This document shows, piece after piece, positions 9,760 through 18,519 of a DNA stretch of 64,000 bases. Origin of the DNA: Listeria booriae (GTDB taxonomy: Bacteria > Bacillota > Bacilli > Lactobacillales > Listeriaceae); assembly GCF_000766865.1 (NCBI RefSeq), contig NZ_JNFA01000024.1, forward strand, positions 1 to 64,000, written 5' to 3'. Position 1 is the stretch's first letter; the number at the start of each line of letters is the position of its first letter. Made by a program: the position numbers and the translations under genes. The notes below the pieces were generated by a model. That model made no database searches. It was not told where the DNA came from and saw nothing but the letters and a program-made list of their open reading frames with translations.

Positions 9760-10516
9760 TATTATCATGCCTGCACATAACGCAGAAGCGCACATTCAAG
9801 CAGCGATAGACAGTGTTTTAGCACAAAGTTGGACTGATTTTGAGCTATTAATTTTAGATGACTGTTCGACAGATGAGACTGTGGCACTTGTTCAAGCCTA
9901 TACCGATCCGCGGATTCGATTGTATATGCTCGAAGAAAATTTAGGTGCAGCAGGAACGCGGAATTATGGTATTCGTCAGGCGACGGGTCGCTATATTGCT
10001 TTTTTAGACAGTGATGATTGTTGGAAGCCGAAGAAGTTGGAGTTGCAACGAGCGTTTATGCAAGAAAATAAGGCGGCGCTTAGCTACACGGCCTATGATG
10101 TGATGAGTCCAGACGGAGAGCGCATAACCGGGCATGTCGATGTACCCGAATCGGTGACCTATCGCTATTTGCTGCGCAACACCATTATTGGTTGCCTGAC
10201 AGTAATGATTGACACCAAACAAACCGGTCTAGTGCAAATGCCAAGTTTTAAAGGCGCGGAAGATACAGCAACATGGCTTTCGATTTTGAAAAAAGGATAT
10301 GTTGCAAAAGGTCTGACCGAGCCACTAGCGCTTTATCGTAAAGGCAATGCATCGTTATCCAGCAATAAATTTCAGATGGCAAAACACATTTGGCAAGTCT
10401 ATCGAAAAAGTCAAAACATGTCGGTGTTTACAGCATTGACCCATTTCCCATTTTATTTATGGAATGGGCTTGTGAAACATTTACGAACAGGTGGTTCCGT
10501 CAAACTCGTGAAGTAG
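9752..10516 (+). CDS. Glycosyltransferase family 2
   Basis: A 254-residue GT-A enzyme. The N-terminus ISIIMPAHNAEAHI and DDCSTDET are typical GT2 nucleotide-binding signatures, and FLDSDDCW supplies the DxD metal/donor motif. It starts with TTG at 9752, preceded by AAGGAAGG at a good distance, and overlaps the end of the polymerase gene. There is no alternative ATG upstream with a site. It should add one sugar of the repeat unit to the undecaprenyl-linked intermediate at the inner face of the membrane. Donor and acceptor are not readable. Confidence 0.85.
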   Translation: MISIIMPAHNAEAHIQAAIDSVLAQSWTDFELLILDDCSTDETVALVQAYTDPRIRLYMLEENLGAAGTRNYGIRQATGRYIAFLDSDDCWKPKKLELQRAFMQENKAALSYTAYDVMSPDGERITGHVDVPESVTYRYLLRNTIIGCLTVMIDTKQTGLVQMPSFKGAEDTATWLSILKKGYVAKGLTEPLALYRKGNASLSSNKFQMAKHIWQVYRKSQNMSVFTALTHFPFYLWNGLVKHLRTGGSVKLVK

Positions 10517-10617
10517 ATGACGCTCCACAAAACTACAACCAAACTCGCGGAATATACTACGCTGTGCCAGCTAGTTAACGAGTTTATCAAATAAAAGACA
10601 AGGAAGTGTCAGTAATT

Positions 10618-11271
10618 ATGGAACAAAAAGCAATACTAGTCGTCAGTCATGAATACAGAAGAGCCAAAAGAATGTGTGACTTTGTTTTAGCGCTCATTGG
10701 AATCCTTTTGTTAAGCCCTGTTTTTCTCATCGTGGCACTCATGATTAAGCTCGACTCACCAAAGGAAAAAGTAATTTTTGTGCAAACCAGAACCGGTCTA
10801 AGAAATGAACCGTTCTCCATTTTCAAATTCCGCTCGATGCGAAAAAGTAACCAGCCTGGCGGTGCTAGAAAACATGTGTATGATTGGGAAAATGGCGTGC
10901 CGGATGATTTTGTTTTTAAATCGGTATCTGGAAATGATCCAGAAGTTTCTCCGATTGGTGCTTTCGTTCGCAAGTTCAGCTTGGATGAATTGCCACAGCT
11001 TTTCAATGTACTGCGCGGGGATATGAGTCTGGTAGGGCCACGGCCAGAAATACCAGCTATCACGGATCTTTATTCCAGAGCGCAACAAACACGACTACTT
11101 GTGAAACCAGGTGTCACAGGATGGGCGCAAGTTAATGGCAGAAGCAATATGAATCATGGCCAGAAAATGGCGCTAGACAGCTATTATGTACAGAAACTCA
11201 GTTTGAAATTAGACATCCAAATTATCGGTATGACGATAAAACAAGTGCTAACGGGTAAGGATGCGGTTTAA
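10618..11271 (+). CDS. Undecaprenyl-phosphate sugar-1-phosphate transferase (priming enzyme)
   Basis: About 217 residues, the size of the small monotopic phosphoglycosyl transferases (PF02397). It has one re-entrant hydrophobic segment after KRMCDF (FVLALIGILLLSPVFLIVAL) and the conserved FRSMR, DELPQLFNVLRGDMS and VGPRPEIP motifs. By family it starts the repeat unit by moving a sugar-1-phosphate to undecaprenyl phosphate. The ATG at 10618 is preferred over the GTG at 10606, which overlaps the AAGGAAG site. A gap of about 100 nt precedes it and holds an AAACTCG/CGAGTTT inverted repeat. It fits with the downstream flippase as the entry point of the pathway. Confidence 0.9.
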   Translation: MEQKAILVVSHEYRRAKRMCDFVLALIGILLLSPVFLIVALMIKLDSPKEKVIFVQTRTGLRNEPFSIFKFRSMRKSNQPGGARKHVYDWENGVPDDFVFKSVSGNDPEVSPIGAFVRKFSLDELPQLFNVLRGDMSLVGPRPEIPAITDLYSRAQQTRLLVKPGVTGWAQVNGRSNMNHGQKMALDSYYVQKLSLKLDIQIIGMTIKQVLTGKDAV

Positions 11272-11274
11272 TCG

Positions 11275-12723
11275 ATGAAGAAAGTAACGACTAACTATAT
11301 TTTCGTTTTACTTTATCAACTACTCATCATTATTACGCCGATTTTCACAATGCCTTATGTTATTCGGGTTTTAATGCCAGAGAATGTTGGTGTGGAAGCG
11401 TACGTGAGCTCGATTGTACAGATTTTCACAGCTTTTGCAGCGCTTGGCATGGGAGATTACGGTCGAAAAGTGATCGCAAGTGTTAAGCGCGAGCAAGATT
11501 TGAAAGTGGAATTTTACAGTTTGTATGTGGTGCAAAGTTTCTTTTCCGTTATTGTTCTCCTTATATATCTTATTTTCACCTTCCATACAAAGCAATACCA
11601 AATGCTGTTTCTGATTAATATTTTGACCATTTTGTCGTATGTTTTTGATATTACGTGGTTCTATACGGGACAAGAAAATATGAAAAACATCATGATTCGG
11701 AATATGGTGGTTCGCCTCGGTTCGATGATTGGTATCTTTAGCTTCGTGAAAGGAGCAGATGATTTAGCGATTTATGTTTGGATTAATGCAGCAACACTTC
11801 TTTTAGGACAACTCGTGACATGGCTGCCTCTGTTAAGAAAATGGAAAGGCTTTGAAGTTCGATGGGAGAAAGCAAAAAGGCATGTGATTCCCGTGATGAC
11901 GGTTGCTATCGTGCCAATTATCACGCTCATTCCACTCGCTTTAAACAAAGTTATTTTAGGAAATATGACTACGGCGATGGATGTTGGTTTTTATAATCAA
12001 GCGTTTAAATTGATGACATTGTTTGTCGTATTTGTCACTGCTTTATCAACCGTTATGAGCCCACGAATGGTCAAACAATACAATGGTGCAAAAAAGGAAG
12101 ACTTCGAACGCTCCATGTATTTTTCCTTTCGCTATGTAGCGCTTAGTACGTTACCACTTGTGACCGGTTTAATCGCAATCGCGCCGCTATTTATACCATT
12201 GTTTTTAGGTAGCGCTTTTCAGTCCTCGGTCCTTAATCTACAAATTTTAGCTCCTAGTTTATTTTTCTCCGGTTTAGCTGGTATTTTTGGTTTACAAATT
12301 TTAGTGACTACGGGCAAAAATAAAAGCTATGCCTTTAGCGTTCTTATTGCGGCGGTCATAAGTCTAGGCACGAACATTGTTTTCATTCGATGGTGGGGGA
12401 GCTATGGCACGGCAGTTTCCTACACGATTTTCATGACGATGACGTGTTTACTACAAGCTTACTTTGCTAGAAAATATTTTTCAATTAAAAAAATGATACA
12501 ACAAATAGCCCCGTATGTGGCGGCGAGTTTGATAGCTTTTGCAGCAGAAAAAGGCATCGCATACGTCTTAAATGGGCATGCCGTGACAGTTATTGCCGCG
12601 CAGGTATTTGTGGGTGGGATTGTATATTTCGGAATATTGCTTCTTTTTCGGGACCCGCTTCTTTTGAAAGTCGGACAAATCATCCAATCAAAAATAGTAC
12701 GTAAAAAACAAGCAGAAAGGTGA
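11275..12723 (+). CDS. Oligosaccharide flippase (Wzx-like, MOP superfamily)
   Basis: A 482-residue membrane protein with about 12-14 predicted membrane segments. The start MKKVTTNYIFVLLYQLLIIITPIFTMPYVIRVL is typical of PST/Wzx flippases, in particular those of Gram-positive capsule loci. It should move the completed lipid-linked repeat unit to the outer face of the membrane for the Wzy-like polymerase. It begins 3 nt after the priming enzyme. The ribosome binding site (AAGGA) is rather far upstream, so translation may depend on coupling to the previous gene. Confidence 0.88.
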   Translation: MKKVTTNYIFVLLYQLLIIITPIFTMPYVIRVLMPENVGVEAYVSSIVQIFTAFAALGMGDYGRKVIASVKREQDLKVEFYSLYVVQSFFSVIVLLIYLIFTFHTKQYQMLFLINILTILSYVFDITWFYTGQENMKNIMIRNMVVRLGSMIGIFSFVKGADDLAIYVWINAATLLLGQLVTWLPLLRKWKGFEVRWEKAKRHVIPVMTVAIVPIITLIPLALNKVILGNMTTAMDVGFYNQAFKLMTLFVVFVTALSTVMSPRMVKQYNGAKKEDFERSMYFSFRYVALSTLPLVTGLIAIAPLFIPLFLGSAFQSSVLNLQILAPSLFFSGLAGIFGLQILVTTGKNKSYAFSVLIAAVISLGTNIVFIRWWGSYGTAVSYTIFMTMTCLLQAYFARKYFSIKKMIQQIAPYVAASLIAFAAEKGIAYVLNGHAVTVIAAQVFVGGIVYFGILLLFRDPLLLKVGQIIQSKIVRKKQAER

Positions 12724-12730
12724 TGCACAC

Positions 12731-13558
12731 ATGCTTAACTTTGACAGTATCCGAAATATGGAAGACCTACTTGCTAAAAAAACAGCAATGCTAGCCGAGT
12801 GTACCGAAGAAAAAGTCGTTTTACTAGGCGGAAGTAGCGTCCTATATGGCTTTAATACAGATGAAATACAACAAAGTCTCGGCAAACCGACATTCAATGC
12901 AGGCGTCAATGTTGGACTAGGTTTTCGATATTTGCTCGATAACATAGAACCGCATTTAAAACCGGGCGATCAAGTACTTTTGCCGTTGGAATTTAATCAG
13001 TATACCAATCCGCTTTATTACGTATTTGGCTTTGGTATTGATACATTTGTCCATCGCGAGTACTGGAAAAACCGAAGAAAATACCGACAAAAATGGAAGT
13101 TGCTCCTTATTTCTCTCAAACATGCCAGAACTTCGGCGACACCGGAAAAACTGGCGAAACGTAAAGCCGCGACACTCACAGAAACAGGCTGTTATCTCGG
13201 ATTGGATACCCAGTTGCGAGACCCAGCGACCTTAAAAGCAATCCCCGTCCCAGAAACGTTCCAAGAAACCGACACGATGAAAGAAATCGCCGCATTTATG
13301 ACGAGATGCCAAGAGAACAAAATCGGTGTGACACTGTTACCGCCAGTTTTCTACGCGAAAGAATTACGTACTGCCTATCTCGAAAAACTGTACGCCTATT
13401 TTGGCGAATCGATATCCCCAGAGCTGTTCCGATTAGACGCAACCGAAGTATATGACTCCGTTTACCACGCTAATCAAGCCGGTCAAACGCGCGTGACACA
13501 ACGCCTTATTCAATTGTTAGAACAACCCCAAATCAGAAAGGAATTAAACGCAATATGA
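12731..13558 (+). CDS. SGNH/DltD-like putative acyltransferase or esterase of the polysaccharide locus
   Basis: A 275-residue protein without signal peptide or membrane segment. Near the start it has LLGGSSVLYGF, resembling the GxS nucleophile block of SGNH enzymes, followed by FNAGVNVGLG, where the Gly and Asn blocks would lie, and near the C-terminus YDSVYHANQAGQ, which fits the catalytic Asp/His block. Homologues of this shape (AlgJ/AlgX, DltD, PssA-type SGNH domains) transfer or remove acetyl groups on cell-surface polymers. Here no transmembrane anchor is visible, which is odd for an external acyltransferase, so it may act in the cytoplasm on precursors. The role is inferred from fold motifs and position only. 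Confidence 0.55.
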   Translation: MLNFDSIRNMEDLLAKKTAMLAECTEEKVVLLGGSSVLYGFNTDEIQQSLGKPTFNAGVNVGLGFRYLLDNIEPHLKPGDQVLLPLEFNQYTNPLYYVFGFGIDTFVHREYWKNRRKYRQKWKLLLISLKHARTSATPEKLAKRKAATLTETGCYLGLDTQLRDPATLKAIPVPETFQETDTMKEIAAFMTRCQENKIGVTLLPPVFYAKELRTAYLEKLYAYFGESISPELFRLDATEVYDSVYHANQAGQTRVTQRLIQLLEQPQIRKELNAI

Positions 13559-14889
13559 AAAATAAATTTTTAAATAAAGAAGCAAAAATCGCTATTATCG
13601 GGCTTGGCTACGTAGGTTTACCGCTCGCCGTGGCTTTTGTCCAAAAAGGATTTCAAACGATTGGCTACGATACAAGCGCCAAAAAAATTCAGTCGCTCGC
13701 AAGTGGCATGTCCGATATTGCCGATATTTCGAATCAGACACTTCAAACGTGTTTAGACACGAACGCTTTCGAGTTATCAGCCAGTCCAGAAATTTTGCAC
13801 GAGGCAGATGCCATTATCATTTGCGTCCCAACACCGCTAACCGAAGCAATGGAACCAGATATGGGCTTTATTAAACACGCAGTACAAGATATTGTCATCC
13901 ACGCCAAAGAAGAAGTCTTTATTTCACTTGAAAGTACCACATATCCAGGCACAACACGCGAACTCATCTGCGCACCAATGCTCGAAAAAGGCCACATCCT
14001 AGGCCACGATTTCTTCGCATGCTATTCTCCAGAACGCGTAGATCCGGGCAACAAGAAATTCCACACATTGAACACACCAAAAGTCGTAGGTGGCGTGGAC
14101 GCGACATCTAGAGAGCTCGGCGAAATTTTATACGGGCAAGTCATTGATACAGTTGTTCCAGTTAATTCCGCAGAAGTTGCTGAAATGAGTAAGCTTTTAG
14201 AAAATACATTCCGCAGCATCAATATCGCTTTTATTAATGAAATGGCACTTTTAGCTGAAAAAATGGAGATTGATATTTGGGAAACGATTGAGGCAGCGAG
14301 TAGCAAACCGTTTGGCTTCATGAAATTTACACCAGGACCAGGAATCGGCGGCCACTGTATTCCGCTTGACCCGATGTATCTATCTTGGAAAGCCAAATCA
14401 AAAAACTTCTATAGCCGTTTCATCGAATTAGCGCACGAAACCAATCATTTAATGCCAGAGAAAATGGTCGATCACGCAGCAGAAGCACTAAATCTACATC
14501 AAAAATCGATTAACGGCTCTAAAATTCTTCTTGTCGGCATGGCATACAAAGAAAACAGTAATGATCTGCGCGAATCTCCAGGCCTTCATATTTATGAACA
14601 ACTATGTGCACGAGGCGCGGATGTTTCATTTTGTGATCCAGAAGCTCCAGTATTCCGAGACGCCAATGGAAACACGCAACAAAGCATTCCCGTTGATTAT
14701 AAAGCCTTCTCTAACTATGACTTAGTGGTGATTGTCACACCGCACCAAGTATTCGATCTCGAACAAATCGGCACAGAAAGCCAACTAATTTTAGATACAA
14801 AAAATGCACTAAAAGACACGTTCCAAGGAAAGAAATGGGCGTATGGCAAGGTGCATATGACACAGGTGATGACGAAAGGAGTTCAATAA
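13555..14889 (+). CDS. Nucleotide-sugar 6-dehydrogenase, probably UDP-GlcNAc type (WbpA-like)
   Basis: A 444-residue NAD-dependent dehydrogenase of the UDP-glucose/GDP-mannose family. Rossmann motif IGLGYVGLPLA near residue 15, CVPTPL near residue 97, ESTTYPGTT and YSPERVDPG in the middle, and the catalytic cysteine C268 in GIGGHCIPLDP. The GPGIGGHCIPLDPMYL form and overall length match UDP-N-acetylhexosamine dehydrogenases (WbpA, WbpO/TviB) better than TuaD-type UDP-glucose dehydrogenases. It oxidises C6 to a uronate, so the polymer probably contains an acidic amino sugar. It overlaps the previous gene by 4 nt. UDP-ManNAc dehydrogenase is an alternative. Confidence 0.85.
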   Translation: MKNKFLNKEAKIAIIGLGYVGLPLAVAFVQKGFQTIGYDTSAKKIQSLASGMSDIADISNQTLQTCLDTNAFELSASPEILHEADAIIICVPTPLTEAMEPDMGFIKHAVQDIVIHAKEEVFISLESTTYPGTTRELICAPMLEKGHILGHDFFACYSPERVDPGNKKFHTLNTPKVVGGVDATSRELGEILYGQVIDTVVPVNSAEVAEMSKLLENTFRSINIAFINEMALLAEKMEIDIWETIEAASSKPFGFMKFTPGPGIGGHCIPLDPMYLSWKAKSKNFYSRFIELAHETNHLMPEKMVDHAAEALNLHQKSINGSKILLVGMAYKENSNDLRESPGLHIYEQLCARGADVSFCDPEAPVFRDANGNTQQSIPVDYKAFSNYDLVVIVTPHQVFDLEQIGTESQLILDTKNALKDTFQGKKWAYGKVHMTQVMTKGVQ

Positions 14890-14892
14890 GTC

Positions 14893-16101
14893 ATGTGTAA
14901 ACAAGTTTTGTTTTTTGTAACAGAGTTTCCGACGCTTTCCGAAACATTTATTTTAAACCAAATAACAGGAGCGATTGATTTAGGCCATGAAGTCACGATT
15001 TTAGCGCTAAAAAGAGGAAATACAACACAGATGCACGCGGATGTGACGGCTTATCAGTTACTAGACAAAGTAGTATATGTCGATTTACCTGACAATAAAC
15101 GAAAACGCGTCTTTCAAGGCATTGCTTGCGGCATAAAAGCACCAATCCGTACTGCAAAACTGCTCAATAAGAAAAAGTACGGCGCGATTACAAACTCGCT
15201 ACAACCCATTTTAGTGGCCCAAAAAGTACCGGCACACGATTTTGATCTCATTATTGCGCATTATGGCAATGTTGGCTTAGTCGCAAGTATTTTACAAGAT
15301 CAAGGGATATTATCCGGCAAGCTAGTAACGTTTTTCCATGGCTACGATGTGACGCGGACAATCCAGCAAAAAGGAACCACTTTTTACAAGTTTTTATTTA
15401 GTTCAGATACAACGCTACTACCAATTAGTGATTTCTGGGCGCAACGATTAATCCAGTTAGGTGCAGACAAAGAAAAGATAAGTGTGCATCACATGGGCAT
15501 TGATACGCAAGCTTTCCAGATGCAGTCACTAAAAGCGATTCAACCAACGCTACAGTTACTACTCGTAGCACGTTTGACAGAGAAAAAAGGAATTTCGGAT
15601 GCGATTCATGCCGTCCAGATGTTGCAGAAACACGGGATAGATACCATATTGCACATCGTTGGAGACGGGGAAGATCGCGCGTCTTTAGAAGAAATGGTGA
15701 AGCAACAAGGACTTCAAAACCAAGTCCAGTTCCACGGCTTTTTAGATCAAGCGCAGGTGAAAGAACGATTTGGTGCGAGTGATATTTTCATTTTACCGAG
15801 CGTGGTTGCACAAGATGGGGATATGGAGGGGATTCCAGTGTCGCTGATGGAAGCAATGGCACAAGGAAAACCTGTGATTTCGACGGTGCATAGCGGTATT
15901 CCAGAGTTAGTCACACACGGTGAATCTGGCTTTCTTGTTCCAGAAAGAGACGCGGAGGCACTCGGACGCGCCATTATGGACTATCTAAACTTAACAGAAG
16001 ACCAAAGAGCGCAGATTGTAACCAATGCCCGCCAAAAAGTAGTCGCAGAATTTGATATTCACCATTTAAATATCGCTTTAATGCAGGACGGGGCGTGGTG
16101 A
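14893..16101 (+). CDS. Glycosyltransferase family 4 (WcaL/EpsF-like)
   Basis: A 402-residue GT-B glycosyltransferase. It starts with FFVTEFPTLSETFILNQI, a form seen in colanic-acid-type WcaL enzymes. Donor-side motifs include LLVARLTEKKGI, IVGDGEDR, VQFHGF and the SLMEAMAQGKPVIST block with its conserved glutamate. A HGYDVTR stretch corresponds to the middle HG(F/Y) motif. It should add a sugar to the repeat unit at the cytoplasmic membrane face. It starts 3 nt after the dehydrogenase and is in the same operon. The sugar it transfers is unknown. Confidence 0.85.
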   Translation: MCKQVLFFVTEFPTLSETFILNQITGAIDLGHEVTILALKRGNTTQMHADVTAYQLLDKVVYVDLPDNKRKRVFQGIACGIKAPIRTAKLLNKKKYGAITNSLQPILVAQKVPAHDFDLIIAHYGNVGLVASILQDQGILSGKLVTFFHGYDVTRTIQQKGTTFYKFLFSSDTTLLPISDFWAQRLIQLGADKEKISVHHMGIDTQAFQMQSLKAIQPTLQLLLVARLTEKKGISDAIHAVQMLQKHGIDTILHIVGDGEDRASLEEMVKQQGLQNQVQFHGFLDQAQVKERFGASDIFILPSVVAQDGDMEGIPVSLMEAMAQGKPVISTVHSGIPELVTHGESGFLVPERDAEALGRAIMDYLNLTEDQRAQIVTNARQKVVAEFDIHHLNIALMQDGAW

Positions 16102-16104
16102 GTC

Positions 16105-16341
16105 ATGCTAAATCTCAATCGAAAAGAGCAGCGCCAACTATTGGACAACTATTTCCTTTCAACCACAGAGGCACTCGCGATTTTACGCATCTCCAAACAA
16201 AATTTCTATTCTCTCATTCACCGAGATAAAATTACAAAAATAAAGAAAGATGGCGCTACCCTTTTCTTTAAAGAAGAAATTCTTGCTCGAGCTAACGCCC
16301 AAAACCAGTTGCGCCAAAAATATCGACCGTATGATTTTTAA
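16105..16341 (+). CDS. Small helix-turn-helix DNA-binding protein (excisionase/MerR-like)
   Basis: A 78-residue basic protein. Residues 18-55 (STTEALAILRISKQNFYSLIHRDKITKIKKDG) fit the HTH_17/excisionase type of winged helix: a TTxEAAxxL-like helix, a recognition helix with SKQNFYSLI, and the wing KIKKDGATLFF. It is wedged between the GT4 gene and the epimerase gene, 3 nt after the former and without a good ribosome binding site, so it is probably translated by coupling. No recombinase is nearby, so a regulatory role (perhaps of this locus) is more plausible than an excisionase function. Function is not established. Confidence 0.6.
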   Translation: MLNLNRKEQRQLLDNYFLSTTEALAILRISKQNFYSLIHRDKITKIKKDGATLFFKEEILARANAQNQLRQKYRPYDF

Positions 16342-16383
16342 CCGATTCCATTTCCCACATTTAAACGAGGAGGCATGCTAGTA

Positions 16384-17331
16384 ATGAACACGATTTTAGT
16401 AACAGGCGGAGCGGGCTTTATAGGAAGCCATTTAGTAGAAGCATTAGCCAAAAAAGAGGCGAATAACGTTGTTGTTTTCGATAATTTAAGCACGGGGCAT
16501 CTTGAGAATATTCCGAATCAGAAAAACGTGCAGTTTGTTAAAGGAAATGTGCATTATGAAACTGATATTGCGAACTTATTTCGCGCGTTTTCGTTTGATT
16601 ATATTTATCATTTGGCCGCGGTTGCCAGTGTTGCAGAATCAGTTCAGCAGCCATTAGCGACGCACCAAGTGAATATGGAGGCCACAATCTATTTATTAGA
16701 AGCAGCTCGCGCCCAAGAAAAAACGGTGCGTAAATTTATTTTTGCATCATCTGCCGCGGTGTATGGCGCAGAACCAACATTGCCAAAAACAGAAGCGTCG
16801 GTGATTGATCCTATTACGCCGTACGGGATTGATAAATATGCATCCGAGAAATATGTAACATCTTATGGACATTTATACGGCTTAAATGTCGCAGTCGCGC
16901 GGTTTTTTAATGTATATGGCCCCCGCCAGAATCCAGCATCACCGTACTCAGGAGTGTTATCGATTTTAACGGAAGTAGCGCGACAAGTGAAACAAGGGAA
17001 AGCTGGGTTATTTCGTGTATTTGGAGACGGAGAACAAGTGCGTGATTTTGTGTTCGTCGAAGATATTGTGCAAGGTCTGATCCTGCTTGGCACGAAAGCT
17101 GAAAGCCAGGCCAACGCGTTTAACATCGGTTCTGGCGAGAAGCACTCGCTTCGTGACATTATTTCGGCCTATGAAACTTTGCTAGACACGATGATTCCAG
17201 TAGCTTACGATGAAGCACGCGCAGGAGATATTAAATATTCTTACGCCTCCATTGAAAAAATAACACAACTAGGCTACCGACCACAATTTTCGATTATGCA
17301 AGGTTTAGAAAAATACATGGCGAACATCTGA
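16384..17331 (+). CDS. NAD-dependent UDP-sugar 4-epimerase-like protein
   Basis: An extended short-chain dehydrogenase of about 315 residues. TGGAGFIGSH binds NAD; SSAAVYG gives the catalytic Ser region and YGIDK the Tyr-Lys pair (YxxxK). This family interconverts C4 epimers of UDP-sugars; next to a UDP-GlcNAc-type dehydrogenase it may be a WbpP-like enzyme making a GalNAc or GalNAcA donor. The start at 16384 is chosen because GAGGAGG at 16367-16373 is 10 nt upstream, whereas the ATG at 16375 lies only 1 nt from it. It is the last gene of the polysaccharide operon and is followed by a terminator. Confidence 0.8.
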   Translation: MNTILVTGGAGFIGSHLVEALAKKEANNVVVFDNLSTGHLENIPNQKNVQFVKGNVHYETDIANLFRAFSFDYIYHLAAVASVAESVQQPLATHQVNMEATIYLLEAARAQEKTVRKFIFASSAAVYGAEPTLPKTEASVIDPITPYGIDKYASEKYVTSYGHLYGLNVAVARFFNVYGPRQNPASPYSGVLSILTEVARQVKQGKAGLFRVFGDGEQVRDFVFVEDIVQGLILLGTKAESQANAFNIGSGEKHSLRDIISAYETLLDTMIPVAYDEARAGDIKYSYASIEKITQLGYRPQFSIMQGLEKYMANI

Positions 17332-17336
17332 GTCGT

Positions 17337-17374
17337 AAAAGTACGTTTTTCCGCATCATGGAGGCGTACTTTTT
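17337..17374 (+). terminator. Rho-independent terminator of the polysaccharide operon
   Basis: AAAAGTACG and CGTACTTTT form a 9-bp stem and the 3' arm ends in a T-run. Confidence 0.85.
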
Positions 17375-17415
17375 AATACATAGCGGTCAATTATGAAGCA
17401 TTGCAGTGCTCCTCC

Positions 17416-17444
17416 TTGGTTAATTTTTTCGTTTGCGCTATACT
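17416..17444 (+). promoter_or_regulatory. SigA-type promoter of the metallo-hydrolase gene
   Basis: TTGGTT at 17416-17421, a 17-nt spacer and TATACT at 17439-17444. Confidence 0.65.
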
Positions 17445-17477
17445 TTAAGAAACAAGAAGAAAAAGGTGGCGTATTCG

Positions 17478-18104
17478 ATGGTGAAAATTAGTGGTTTAGC
17501 AACGGGATTGTTGCAGGAGAATTGTTACGTAATTTATGATGAAAAACATTGTCTTATTGTAGATCCAGGAAGTGATGCGGAAAATATTATTGCCCAAGTG
17601 GAGGAAACGGGAACAAAGCCCGTCGCGATTTTATTGACGCATTGTCATTATGATCATATCGGAGCGCTAGAGGAAATTCGGGCGCATTATCAGGTGCCGG
17701 TTTATGTGAGTCCGCTAGAGCAAGAATGGCTTGGCAATCCTGAATTGAACGGCTCGGTTGGGATGTCGCAGTATAGCAATAAGGAAATTATCTGTGTGCC
17801 TGCGGAGAACGAGTTTGAGATTCGTGATTATAATATAGAAGGAATTACGTTTCGCGTGGTGCCAACGCCGGGTCACTCAATTGGTAGTGTAAGCTTTATT
17901 TTTGATGATTTTGTAGTGGTTGGGGACGCGTTATTTAAAGGTAGCATTGGTCGTTCGGATTTGTATACGGGGGACTTCGATACGTTGATTGAAAGTATTA
18001 CGACGCAGTTGCTTGTGCTACCGGATGAGATGCCTGTGTACGCGGGGCACGGAGATGCGACAACGATTGGTCATGAGAAGGCAACGAATCCGTACTTAAC
18101 GTGA
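17478..18104 (+). CDS. Metallo-beta-lactamase fold hydrolase (glyoxalase II-like)
   Basis: About 208 residues. The motif THCHYDH gives the HxHxDH metal site; TPGHS and GDALF.GSIGRSD provide the further His and Asp ligands, and the C-terminal AGHGDATTIGHEK is typical of the YqgX/hydroxyacylglutathione-hydrolase-like group. It probably hydrolyses a thioester or a related small molecule in the cytoplasm; the substrate cannot be fixed. The start at 17478 is set by AAAGGTGG 8 nt upstream. The in-frame ATG at 17433 overlaps the promoter. The next gene, a VOC protein, follows after 13 nt, which may hint at an aldehyde detoxification pair. Confidence 0.85.
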   Translation: MVKISGLATGLLQENCYVIYDEKHCLIVDPGSDAENIIAQVEETGTKPVAILLTHCHYDHIGALEEIRAHYQVPVYVSPLEQEWLGNPELNGSVGMSQYSNKEIICVPAENEFEIRDYNIEGITFRVVPTPGHSIGSVSFIFDDFVVVGDALFKGSIGRSDLYTGDFDTLIESITTQLLVLPDEMPVYAGHGDATTIGHEKATNPYLT

Positions 18105-18117
18105 GGAGGAAGCTAGA

Positions 18118-18516
18118 ATGAGAATTAATGTCACGAGTATTTTTGTGGATGATCAAGAGAAGGCGCTGCGATTTTATACGGAGATTTTAGGGTTTAAGAA
18201 GCGCTCGGATTTCCCTGTGTCGGACGCGTTTCGCTGGATTACGGTCGTGTCAAAAGAAGAACCGGACGGCGTGGAGTTGTCGCTGGAACCGGATGATAAT
18301 CCTGCGGTTGGCCCGTTTAAGTCGTCGATTTACGCGCAAGGGATTCCGTTTATGTCTTTTGCGGTGGACGATGTGTACGCGGAACATGAACGCTTGCGGG
18401 AGCTTGGCGTTGTTTTTAAGCAAGAACCAATGGCGCACGGTCCTGTCACGGTCGCGATTTTTGATGATACGTGCGGTAATTTGATTCAAATTGCGCATAT
18501 GAATGAGGCGGCGTGA
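18118..18516 (+). CDS. VOC family (glyoxalase/dioxygenase-like) protein
   Basis: A 132-residue vicinal-oxygen-chelate protein with two betaalphabeta-beta-beta modules: residues 1-60 (INVTSIFVDDQEKALRFYTEILGF) and 75-130 (FAVDDVYAEHERLRELGV ... DDTCGNLIQIAH). Such proteins bind a metal and act as glyoxalases, dioxygenases or resistance proteins. A clear GAGGAGG precedes the start. It is between the metallo-hydrolase and an AraC regulator in one likely operon. Specific substrate unknown. Confidence 0.85.
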   Translation: MRINVTSIFVDDQEKALRFYTEILGFKKRSDFPVSDAFRWITVVSKEEPDGVELSLEPDDNPAVGPFKSSIYAQGIPFMSFAVDDVYAEHERLRELGVVFKQEPMAHGPVTVAIFDDTCGNLIQIAHMNEAA

Positions 18517-18519
18517 GGC

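Noticed and set aside
10390-10578. 62-codon ORF over the end of the GT2 gene
   Set aside because: It mostly overlaps the GT2 gene in another frame and has no binding site.
18250-18498. Antisense ORF in the VOC gene
   Set aside because: Shadow of GC-rich third positions; no start signal.
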